Source: Euglena gracilis
Taxonomy: Eukaryota; Euglenozoa; Euglenophyceae; Euglenales; Euglenaceae
DNA: 21,125 bases
NCBI GenBank assembly: GCA_900893395.1
Contig: CAAHFI010260314.1
Location: 1 to 21,125 of the forward strand
Direction: 5' to 3'
Shown: positions 1 through 9,700 of the stretch, piece by piece
Numbering within the stretch: position 1 is the stretch's first letter
Layout: each line of letters begins with the position of its first letter
Notes under the pieces: model-generated
The model's database searches: none
What the model saw: only the letters and a program-made list of their open reading frames with translations
Told to the model about the DNA's origin: nothing
Made by a program: the position numbers and the translations under genes

Positions 1-1860
1 GACCTAGTGGTACTCACATTTGGGGTCCCAGAGCACCCATCCAGATTCTTTCAAAATTTGCAAGTTATATGACATCCGCATGTTTTCACACCCGTAGGCA
101 CTAATCGGCCGGCACACTGGAATACCTATCCCTGGGAACATAATGGGAACCCCAATCGGTTTCCAGTTTAGGCCCATATGACCCTATACCTTGGGCCCAG
201 GTGGGCTGACCTAGTGGTACTCACATTTGGGGTCCCAGAGCACCCATCCAGATTCTTTCAAAATTTGCAAGTTATATGACATCCGCATGTTTTTCACACC
301 CGTAGGCACTAATCCGGCCGGCACACTGGAATACCTATCCCTGGGAACATAATGGGAACCCCCAATCGGTTTCCAGTTTGAGCCCATATGACCCTATACC
401 TTGGGCCCAGGTGGGCTGACCTAGTGGTACTCACATTTGGGGTCCCAGAGCACCCATCCAGATTCTTTCAAAATTTGCAAGTTATATGACATCCGCATGT
501 TTTTCACACCGTAGGCACTAATCCGGCCGGCACACTGGAATACCTATCCCTGGGAACATAATGGGAACCCCCAATCGGTTTCCAGTTTGGGCCCATATGA
601 CCCTATACCTTGGGCCCAGGTGGGCTGACCTAGTGGTACTCACATTTGGGGTCCCAGAGCACCCATCCAGATTCTTTCAAAATTTGCAAGTTATATGACA
701 TCCGCATGTTTTTCACACCCGTAGGCACTAATCCGGCCGGCACACTGGAATACCTATCCCTGGGAACATAATGGGAACCCCAATCGGTTTCCAGTTTGAG
801 CCCATATGACCCTATCCTTGGGCCCAGGTGGGCTGACCTAGTGGTACTCACATTTGGGGTCCCAGAGCACCCATCCAGATTCTTTCAAAATTTGCAAGTT
901 ATATGACATCCGCATGTTTTTCACACCCGTAGGCACTAATCCGGCCGGCACACTGGAATACCTATCCCTGGGAACATAATGGGAACCCCCAATCGGTTTC
1001 CAGTTTGAGCCCATATGACCCTATACCTTGGGCCCAGGTGGGCTGACCTAGTGGTACTCACATTTGGGGTCCCAGAGCACCCATCCAGATTCTTTCAAAA
1101 TTTGCAAGTTATATGACATCCGCATGTTTTTCACACCCGTAGGCACTAATCCGGCCGGCACACTGGAATACCTATCCCTGGGAACATAATGGGAACCCCC
1201 AATCGGTTTCCAGTTTGAGCCCATATGACCCTATACTTGGGCCAGGTGGGCTGACCTAGTGGTACTCACATTTGGGGTCCCAGAGCACCCATCCAGATTC
1301 TTTCAAAATTTGCAAGTTATATGACATCCGCATGTTTTTCACACCCGTAGGCACTAATCCGGCGGCACACTGGAATACCTATCCCTGGGAACATAATGGG
1401 AACCCCAATCGGTTTCCAGTTTGAGGCCCATATGACCCTATACCTTGGGCCCAGGTGGGCTGACCTAGTGGTACTCACATTTGGGGTCCCAGAGCACCCA
1501 TCCAGATTCTTTCAAAATTTGCAAGTTATATGACATCCGCATGTTTTTCACACCCGTAGGCACTAATCCGGCCGGCACACTAATCCCTGGGAACATAATG
1601 GGAACCCCAATCGGTTTCCAGTTTGAGCCCATATGACCCATACCTTGGCCCAGGTGGGCTGACTCACATTTGGGGTCCCAGAGCACCCATCCAGATTCTT
1701 TCAAAATTTGCAAGTTATATGACATCCGCATGTTTTTCACACCCGTAGGCACTAATCCGGCCGGCACACTGGAATACCTATCCCTGGGAACATAATGGGA
1801 ACCCCCAATCGGTTTCCAGTTTGAGCCCATATGACCCTATACCTTGGGCCCAGGTGGGCT
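1..1860. repeat. Left flank, units 1-9: A-type monomers with small indels
   Basis: The nine units measure 207, 210, 209, 208, 210, 208, 209, 199 and 200 bp. Units 2 (208-417) and 5 (835-1044) match the consensus. The others differ mainly by lost bases in short runs: CCCCC to CCCC before AATCGG, TTTTT to TTTT, GGGCCC to GGGCC, and CCGGCCGG shortened by one base. The only substitution-like change is at the GAG before CCCAT, which reads AGG in unit 1 and GGG in unit 3; unit 7 has an added G there. None of the linked substitutions of the right-hand B subfamily occurs here. The pattern could be real array-edge decay or unpolished long-read sequence. Confidence 0.93.
1462..1860. repeat. Shortened adjacent units 8 and 9
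   Basis: Unit 8 is 199 bp: it lacks 8 bp between the CACACT and ATCCCTGGG motifs, one C of the C run, and two more single bases near its end. Unit 9 is 200 bp: 10 bp are lost at its start, so that GAC joins directly to TCACATT. That second deletion is flanked by a repeated AC, which fits slippage or microhomology-mediated loss. These are the largest changes in the left flank, and the perfectly regular core begins immediately afterwards at 1861. Confidence 0.9.
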
Positions 1861-1900
1861 GACCTAGTGGTACTCACATTTGGGGTCCCAGAGCACCCAT

Positions 1901-1950
1901 CCAGATTCTTTCAAAATTTGCAAGTTATATGACATCCGCATGTTTTTCAC
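1901..1950. other. AT-rich segment of the monomer
   Basis: Monomer positions 41-90 are 34% GC against 56% in the rest. The segment contains the A4T3 tract, GTTATATG and a T5 run. A- and T-tracts of this kind can bend DNA or position nucleosomes; that role is inferred. The same segment recurs in every unit. Confidence 0.8.
1908..1924. other. 17-bp imperfect dyad in the AT-rich segment
   Basis: CTT-t-CAAA-a-TTTG-c-AAG at monomer positions 48-64 is symmetric about a central A, with 14 of 16 arm bases able to pair and one mismatched pair. It is the longest dyad I see inside the monomer. The B subfamily substitution at position 65 lies just outside it and leaves it intact. Short dyads are known to be enriched in centromeric satellites that lack CENP-B boxes; whether that applies here is inference. 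Confidence 0.7.
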
Positions 1951-1966
1951 ACCCGTAGGCACTAAT

Positions 1967-1974
1967 CCGGCCGG
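1967..1974. other. CCGGCCGG palindrome
   Basis: This perfect 8-bp palindrome sits at monomer positions 107-114 and includes two of the five CpGs. It contains CGGCCG and overlaps GCCGGC, so each unit offers CpG-methylation-sensitive restriction sites useful for a ladder assay. It loses one base in unit 1 and unit 7, four bases in unit 96, and is removed by the 17-bp deletion in unit 91. Confidence 0.85.
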
Positions 1975-1994
1975 CACACTGGAATACCTATCCC

Positions 1995-2012
1995 TGGGAA
2001 CATAATGGGAAC
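1995..2012. repeat. Direct repeat TGGGAAC x2 at 11-bp spacing
   Basis: TGGGAAC occurs at monomer positions 135-141 and 146-152, so the two copies lie about one helical turn apart and face the same side of the DNA. The first copy is also half of a TCCC-T-GGGA dyad (131-139). TGGGAA resembles the core site of Ikaros-family and RBPJ/Su(H) proteins, but that is only a motif resemblance. The pair is kept in nearly every unit, including B-type units; unit 81 has lost one G from the first copy. Confidence 0.75.
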
Positions 2013-2037
2013 CCCCAATCGGTTTCCAGTTTGAGCC

Positions 2038-2062
2038 CATATGACCCTATACCTTGGGCCCA
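2038..2062. other. CATATG and TGGGCCCA palindromes near the unit end
   Basis: CATATG (monomer 178-183) and TGGGCCCA (195-202) are perfect palindromes 11 bp apart. The bases between and around them are the most variable part of the monomer: the GAG before CATATG gains or changes a base, CCCTATACC becomes CCCTGTTCC or CCCTACC, and GGGCCC often loses a base. Each palindrome contains a common restriction site, so digestion would release 210-bp ladders. Confidence 0.8.
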
Positions 2063-3540
2063 GGTGGGCTGACCTAGTGGTACTCACATTTGGGGTCCCA
2101 GAGCACCCATCCAGATTCTTTCAAAATTTGCAAGTTATATGACATCCGCATGTTTTTCACACCCGTAGGCACTAATCCGGCCGGCACACTGGAATACCTA
2201 TCCCTGGGAACATAATGGGAACCCCCAATCGGTTTCCAGTTTGAGCCCATATGACCCTATACCTTGGGCCCAGGTGGGCTGACCTAGTGGTACTCACATT
2301 TGGGGTCCCAGAGCACCCATCCAGATTCTTTCAAAATTTGCAAGTTATATGACATCCGCATGTTTTTCACACCCGTAGGCACTAATCCGGCCGGCACACT
2401 GGAATACCTATCCCTGGGAACATAATGGGAACCCCCAATCGGTTTCCAGTTTGAGCCCATATGACCCTATACCTTGGGCCCAGGTGGGCTGACCTAGTGG
2501 TACTCACATTTGGGGTCCCAGAGCACCCATCCAGATTCTTTCAAAATTTGCAAGTTATATGACATCCGCATGTTTTTCACACCCGTAGGCACTAATCCGG
2601 CCGGCACACTGGAATACCTATCCCTGGGAACATAATGGGAACCCCCAATCGGTTTCCAGTTTGAGCCCATATGACCCTATACCTTGGGCCCAGGTGGGCT
2701 GACCTAGTGGTACTCACATTTGGGGTCCCAGAGCACCCATCCAGATTCTTTCAAAATTTGCAAGTTATATGACATCCGCATGTTTTTCACACCCGTAGGC
2801 ACTAATCCGGCCGGCACACTGGAATACCTATCCCTGGGAACATAATGGGAACCCCCAATCGGTTTCCAGTTTGAGCCCATATGACCCTATACCTTGGGCC
2901 CAGGTGGGCTGACCTAGTGGTACTCACATTTGGGGTCCCAGAGCACCCATCCAGATTCTTTCAAAATTTGCAAGTTATATGACATCCGCATGTTTTTCAC
3001 ACCCGTAGGCACTAATCCGGCCGGCACACTGGAATACCTATCCCTGGGAACATAATGGGAACCCCCAATCGGTTTCCAGTTTGAGCCCATATGACCCTAT
3101 ACCTTGGGCCCAGGTGGGCTGACCTAGTGGTACTCACATTTGGGGTCCCAGAGCACCCATCCAGATTCTTTCAAAATTTGCAAGTTATATGACATCCGCA
3201 TGTTTTTCACACCCGTAGGCACTAATCCGGCCGGCACACTGGAATACCTATCCCTGGGAACATAATGGGAACCCCCAATCGGTTTCCAGTTTGAGCCCAT
3301 ATGACCCTATACCTTGGGCCCAGGTGGGCTGACCTAGTGGTACTCACATTTGGGGTCCCAGAGCACCCATCCAGATTCTTTCAAAATTTGCAAGTTATAT
3401 GACATCCGCATGTTTTTCACACCCGTAGGCACTAATCCGGCCGGCACACTGGAATACCTATCCCTGGGAACATAATGGGAACCCCCAATCGGTTTCCAGT
3501 TTGAGCCCATATGACCCTATACCTTGGGCCCAGGTGGGCT

Positions 3541-3749
3541 GACCTAGTGGTACTCACATTTGGGGTCCCAGAGCACCCATCCAGATTCTTTCAAAATTTG
3601 CAAGTTATATGACATCCGCATGTTTTTCACACCCGTAGGCACTAATCCGGCCGGCACACTGGAATACCTATCCCTGGGAACATAATGGGAACCCCAATCG
3701 GTTTCCAGTTTGAGCCCATATGACCCTATACCTTGGGCCCAGGTGGGCT
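3541..3749. repeat. Unit 18: 209 bp, one C missing from the C run
   Basis: The unit is identical to the consensus except that the C run before AATCGG (3692-3695) has four C instead of five. This shifts all later units by one base relative to block 1. The same change is found in unit 74 and in many flank units, so the C run is a recurrent length-variable site or a recurrent homopolymer call error. Confidence 0.93.
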
Positions 3750-6700
3750 GACCTAGTGGTACTCACATTTGGGGTCCCAGAGCACCCATCCAGATTCTTT
3801 CAAAATTTGCAAGTTATATGACATCCGCATGTTTTTCACACCCGTAGGCACTAATCCGGCCGGCACACTGGAATACCTATCCCTGGGAACATAATGGGAA
3901 CCCCCAATCGGTTTCCAGTTTGAGCCCATATGACCCTATACCTTGGGCCCAGGTGGGCTGACCTAGTGGTACTCACATTTGGGGTCCCAGAGCACCCATC
4001 CAGATTCTTTCAAAATTTGCAAGTTATATGACATCCGCATGTTTTTCACACCCGTAGGCACTAATCCGGCCGGCACACTGGAATACCTATCCCTGGGAAC
4101 ATAATGGGAACCCCCAATCGGTTTCCAGTTTGAGCCCATATGACCCTATACCTTGGGCCCAGGTGGGCTGACCTAGTGGTACTCACATTTGGGGTCCCAG
4201 AGCACCCATCCAGATTCTTTCAAAATTTGCAAGTTATATGACATCCGCATGTTTTTCACACCCGTAGGCACTAATCCGGCCGGCACACTGGAATACCTAT
4301 CCCTGGGAACATAATGGGAACCCCCAATCGGTTTCCAGTTTGAGCCCATATGACCCTATACCTTGGGCCCAGGTGGGCTGACCTAGTGGTACTCACATTT
4401 GGGGTCCCAGAGCACCCATCCAGATTCTTTCAAAATTTGCAAGTTATATGACATCCGCATGTTTTTCACACCCGTAGGCACTAATCCGGCCGGCACACTG
4501 GAATACCTATCCCTGGGAACATAATGGGAACCCCCAATCGGTTTCCAGTTTGAGCCCATATGACCCTATACCTTGGGCCCAGGTGGGCTGACCTAGTGGT
4601 ACTCACATTTGGGGTCCCAGAGCACCCATCCAGATTCTTTCAAAATTTGCAAGTTATATGACATCCGCATGTTTTTCACACCCGTAGGCACTAATCCGGC
4701 CGGCACACTGGAATACCTATCCCTGGGAACATAATGGGAACCCCCAATCGGTTTCCAGTTTGAGCCCATATGACCCTATACCTTGGGCCCAGGTGGGCTG
4801 ACCTAGTGGTACTCACATTTGGGGTCCCAGAGCACCCATCCAGATTCTTTCAAAATTTGCAAGTTATATGACATCCGCATGTTTTTCACACCCGTAGGCA
4901 CTAATCCGGCCGGCACACTGGAATACCTATCCCTGGGAACATAATGGGAACCCCCAATCGGTTTCCAGTTTGAGCCCATATGACCCTATACCTTGGGCCC
5001 AGGTGGGCTGACCTAGTGGTACTCACATTTGGGGTCCCAGAGCACCCATCCAGATTCTTTCAAAATTTGCAAGTTATATGACATCCGCATGTTTTTCACA
5101 CCCGTAGGCACTAATCCGGCCGGCACACTGGAATACCTATCCCTGGGAACATAATGGGAACCCCCAATCGGTTTCCAGTTTGAGCCCATATGACCCTATA
5201 CCTTGGGCCCAGGTGGGCTGACCTAGTGGTACTCACATTTGGGGTCCCAGAGCACCCATCCAGATTCTTTCAAAATTTGCAAGTTATATGACATCCGCAT
5301 GTTTTTCACACCCGTAGGCACTAATCCGGCCGGCACACTGGAATACCTATCCCTGGGAACATAATGGGAACCCCCAATCGGTTTCCAGTTTGAGCCCATA
5401 TGACCCTATACCTTGGGCCCAGGTGGGCTGACCTAGTGGTACTCACATTTGGGGTCCCAGAGCACCCATCCAGATTCTTTCAAAATTTGCAAGTTATATG
5501 ACATCCGCATGTTTTTCACACCCGTAGGCACTAATCCGGCCGGCACACTGGAATACCTATCCCTGGGAACATAATGGGAACCCCCAATCGGTTTCCAGTT
5601 TGAGCCCATATGACCCTATACCTTGGGCCCAGGTGGGCTGACCTAGTGGTACTCACATTTGGGGTCCCAGAGCACCCATCCAGATTCTTTCAAAATTTGC
5701 AAGTTATATGACATCCGCATGTTTTTCACACCCGTAGGCACTAATCCGGCCGGCACACTGGAATACCTATCCCTGGGAACATAATGGGAACCCCCAATCG
5801 GTTTCCAGTTTGAGCCCATATGACCCTATACCTTGGGCCCAGGTGGGCTGACCTAGTGGTACTCACATTTGGGGTCCCAGAGCACCCATCCAGATTCTTT
5901 CAAAATTTGCAAGTTATATGACATCCGCATGTTTTTCACACCCGTAGGCACTAATCCGGCCGGCACACTGGAATACCTATCCCTGGGAACATAATGGGAA
6001 CCCCCAATCGGTTTCCAGTTTGAGCCCATATGACCCTATACCTTGGGCCCAGGTGGGCTGACCTAGTGGTACTCACATTTGGGGTCCCAGAGCACCCATC
6101 CAGATTCTTTCAAAATTTGCAAGTTATATGACATCCGCATGTTTTTCACACCCGTAGGCACTAATCCGGCCGGCACACTGGAATACCTATCCCTGGGAAC
6201 ATAATGGGAACCCCCAATCGGTTTCCAGTTTGAGCCCATATGACCCTATACCTTGGGCCCAGGTGGGCTGACCTAGTGGTACTCACATTTGGGGTCCCAG
6301 AGCACCCATCCAGATTCTTTCAAAATTTGCAAGTTATATGACATCCGCATGTTTTTCACACCCGTAGGCACTAATCCGGCCGGCACACTGGAATACCTAT
6401 CCCTGGGAACATAATGGGAACCCCCAATCGGTTTCCAGTTTGAGCCCATATGACCCTATACCTTGGGCCCAGGTGGGCTGACCTAGTGGTACTCACATTT
6501 GGGGTCCCAGAGCACCCATCCAGATTCTTTCAAAATTTGCAAGTTATATGACATCCGCATGTTTTTCACACCCGTAGGCACTAATCCGGCCGGCACACTG
6601 GAATACCTATCCCTGGGAACATAATGGGAACCCCCAATCGGTTTCCAGTTTGAGCCCATATGACCCTATACCTTGGGCCCAGGTGGGCTGACCTAGTGGT

Positions 6701-9700
6701 ACTCACATTTGGGGTCCCAGAGCACCCATCCAGATTCTTTCAAAATTTGCAAGTTATATGACATCCGCATGTTTTTCACACCCGTAGGCACTAATCCGGC
6801 CGGCACACTGGAATACCTATCCCTGGGAACATAATGGGAACCCCCAATCGGTTTCCAGTTTGAGCCCATATGACCCTATACCTTGGGCCCAGGTGGGCTG
6901 ACCTAGTGGTACTCACATTTGGGGTCCCAGAGCACCCATCCAGATTCTTTCAAAATTTGCAAGTTATATGACATCCGCATGTTTTTCACACCCGTAGGCA
7001 CTAATCCGGCCGGCACACTGGAATACCTATCCCTGGGAACATAATGGGAACCCCCAATCGGTTTCCAGTTTGAGCCCATATGACCCTATACCTTGGGCCC
7101 AGGTGGGCTGACCTAGTGGTACTCACATTTGGGGTCCCAGAGCACCCATCCAGATTCTTTCAAAATTTGCAAGTTATATGACATCCGCATGTTTTTCACA
7201 CCCGTAGGCACTAATCCGGCCGGCACACTGGAATACCTATCCCTGGGAACATAATGGGAACCCCCAATCGGTTTCCAGTTTGAGCCCATATGACCCTATA
7301 CCTTGGGCCCAGGTGGGCTGACCTAGTGGTACTCACATTTGGGGTCCCAGAGCACCCATCCAGATTCTTTCAAAATTTGCAAGTTATATGACATCCGCAT
7401 GTTTTTCACACCCGTAGGCACTAATCCGGCCGGCACACTGGAATACCTATCCCTGGGAACATAATGGGAACCCCCAATCGGTTTCCAGTTTGAGCCCATA
7501 TGACCCTATACCTTGGGCCCAGGTGGGCTGACCTAGTGGTACTCACATTTGGGGTCCCAGAGCACCCATCCAGATTCTTTCAAAATTTGCAAGTTATATG
7601 ACATCCGCATGTTTTTCACACCCGTAGGCACTAATCCGGCCGGCACACTGGAATACCTATCCCTGGGAACATAATGGGAACCCCCAATCGGTTTCCAGTT
7701 TGAGCCCATATGACCCTATACCTTGGGCCCAGGTGGGCTGACCTAGTGGTACTCACATTTGGGGTCCCAGAGCACCCATCCAGATTCTTTCAAAATTTGC
7801 AAGTTATATGACATCCGCATGTTTTTCACACCCGTAGGCACTAATCCGGCCGGCACACTGGAATACCTATCCCTGGGAACATAATGGGAACCCCCAATCG
7901 GTTTCCAGTTTGAGCCCATATGACCCTATACCTTGGGCCCAGGTGGGCTGACCTAGTGGTACTCACATTTGGGGTCCCAGAGCACCCATCCAGATTCTTT
8001 CAAAATTTGCAAGTTATATGACATCCGCATGTTTTTCACACCCGTAGGCACTAATCCGGCCGGCACACTGGAATACCTATCCCTGGGAACATAATGGGAA
8101 CCCCCAATCGGTTTCCAGTTTGAGCCCATATGACCCTATACCTTGGGCCCAGGTGGGCTGACCTAGTGGTACTCACATTTGGGGTCCCAGAGCACCCATC
8201 CAGATTCTTTCAAAATTTGCAAGTTATATGACATCCGCATGTTTTTCACACCCGTAGGCACTAATCCGGCCGGCACACTGGAATACCTATCCCTGGGAAC
8301 ATAATGGGAACCCCCAATCGGTTTCCAGTTTGAGCCCATATGACCCTATACCTTGGGCCCAGGTGGGCTGACCTAGTGGTACTCACATTTGGGGTCCCAG
8401 AGCACCCATCCAGATTCTTTCAAAATTTGCAAGTTATATGACATCCGCATGTTTTTCACACCCGTAGGCACTAATCCGGCCGGCACACTGGAATACCTAT
8501 CCCTGGGAACATAATGGGAACCCCCAATCGGTTTCCAGTTTGAGCCCATATGACCCTATACCTTGGGCCCAGGTGGGCTGACCTAGTGGTACTCACATTT
8601 GGGGTCCCAGAGCACCCATCCAGATTCTTTCAAAATTTGCAAGTTATATGACATCCGCATGTTTTTCACACCCGTAGGCACTAATCCGGCCGGCACACTG
8701 GAATACCTATCCCTGGGAACATAATGGGAACCCCCAATCGGTTTCCAGTTTGAGCCCATATGACCCTATACCTTGGGCCCAGGTGGGCTGACCTAGTGGT
8801 ACTCACATTTGGGGTCCCAGAGCACCCATCCAGATTCTTTCAAAATTTGCAAGTTATATGACATCCGCATGTTTTTCACACCCGTAGGCACTAATCCGGC
8901 CGGCACACTGGAATACCTATCCCTGGGAACATAATGGGAACCCCCAATCGGTTTCCAGTTTGAGCCCATATGACCCTATACCTTGGGCCCAGGTGGGCTG
9001 ACCTAGTGGTACTCACATTTGGGGTCCCAGAGCACCCATCCAGATTCTTTCAAAATTTGCAAGTTATATGACATCCGCATGTTTTTCACACCCGTAGGCA
9101 CTAATCCGGCCGGCACACTGGAATACCTATCCCTGGGAACATAATGGGAACCCCCAATCGGTTTCCAGTTTGAGCCCATATGACCCTATACCTTGGGCCC
9201 AGGTGGGCTGACCTAGTGGTACTCACATTTGGGGTCCCAGAGCACCCATCCAGATTCTTTCAAAATTTGCAAGTTATATGACATCCGCATGTTTTTCACA
9301 CCCGTAGGCACTAATCCGGCCGGCACACTGGAATACCTATCCCTGGGAACATAATGGGAACCCCCAATCGGTTTCCAGTTTGAGCCCATATGACCCTATA
9401 CCTTGGGCCCAGGTGGGCTGACCTAGTGGTACTCACATTTGGGGTCCCAGAGCACCCATCCAGATTCTTTCAAAATTTGCAAGTTATATGACATCCGCAT
9501 GTTTTTCACACCCGTAGGCACTAATCCGGCCGGCACACTGGAATACCTATCCCTGGGAACATAATGGGAACCCCCAATCGGTTTCCAGTTTGAGCCCATA
9601 TGACCCTATACCTTGGGCCCAGGTGGGCTGACCTAGTGGTACTCACATTTGGGGTCCCAGAGCACCCATCCAGATTCTTTCAAAATTTGCAAGTTATATG

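Larger units (their letters stand above)
1937..2021. other. Region holding all five CpGs of the monomer
   Basis: CpGs lie at monomer positions 77-78, 94-95, 108-109, 112-113 and 160-161. The remaining 125 bp, running through the unit junction, have none. The count is about 0.38 of that expected from C and G content. Depletion suggests past CpG methylation and deamination in the host genome, and the surviving sites would carry any present methylation signal of the array. Confidence 0.8.
1861..2070. repeat. Reference monomer (unit 10), consensus of the A subfamily
   Basis: This is the first unit of the homogeneous core and serves as the map for motif positions. It has two parts: an AT-rich stretch at monomer positions 41-90 (17 of 50 bases G or C) and a GC-richer remainder (about 56% GC). 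Its length is 70 codons, so reading frame is kept from unit to unit, yet each forward frame meets a stop (for example TAA at 103-105, TAG at 5-7, TAG at 96-98) and each reverse frame does too (CTA at 4-6, TCA at 14-16, TCA at 51-53). It is therefore not a coding minisatellite. No CENP-B box is present, since neither TTCG nor CGAA occurs on the strand read. Confidence 0.95.
1861..3540. repeat. Homogeneous block 1: eight identical 210-bp units (10-17)
   Basis: Units begin at 1861, 2071, 2281, 2491, 2701, 2911, 3121 and 3331 and read the same throughout, with no substitution or indel that I can see. The change from the irregular left flank is abrupt: the preceding two units are 199 and 200 bp. 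Confidence 0.95.

Noticed and set aside
630-1830. Reverse-strand open frames at 630-851 and 1465-1830
   Set aside because: They encode the same repeated peptide as other flank units and depend on unit-specific indels. They are repeat translation, not genes.
1921-1935. TATA-box promoter at GTTATATGAC
   Set aside because: A short AT match in an AT-rich tract, with no start-site, downstream gene or conserved context, is not enough to call a promoter.
1861-2070. Monomer as a dimer of two related half-units
   Set aside because: Short internal matches exist (ATATGAC at 67 and 179, TCCAG at 40 and 165, GAGC near 31 and 173), but their spacings (112, 125 and 142 bp) disagree, so no consistent half-unit register appears.
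1861-2070. CENP-B box
   Set aside because: The required TTCG core and its complement are absent from the monomer in both A and B types.
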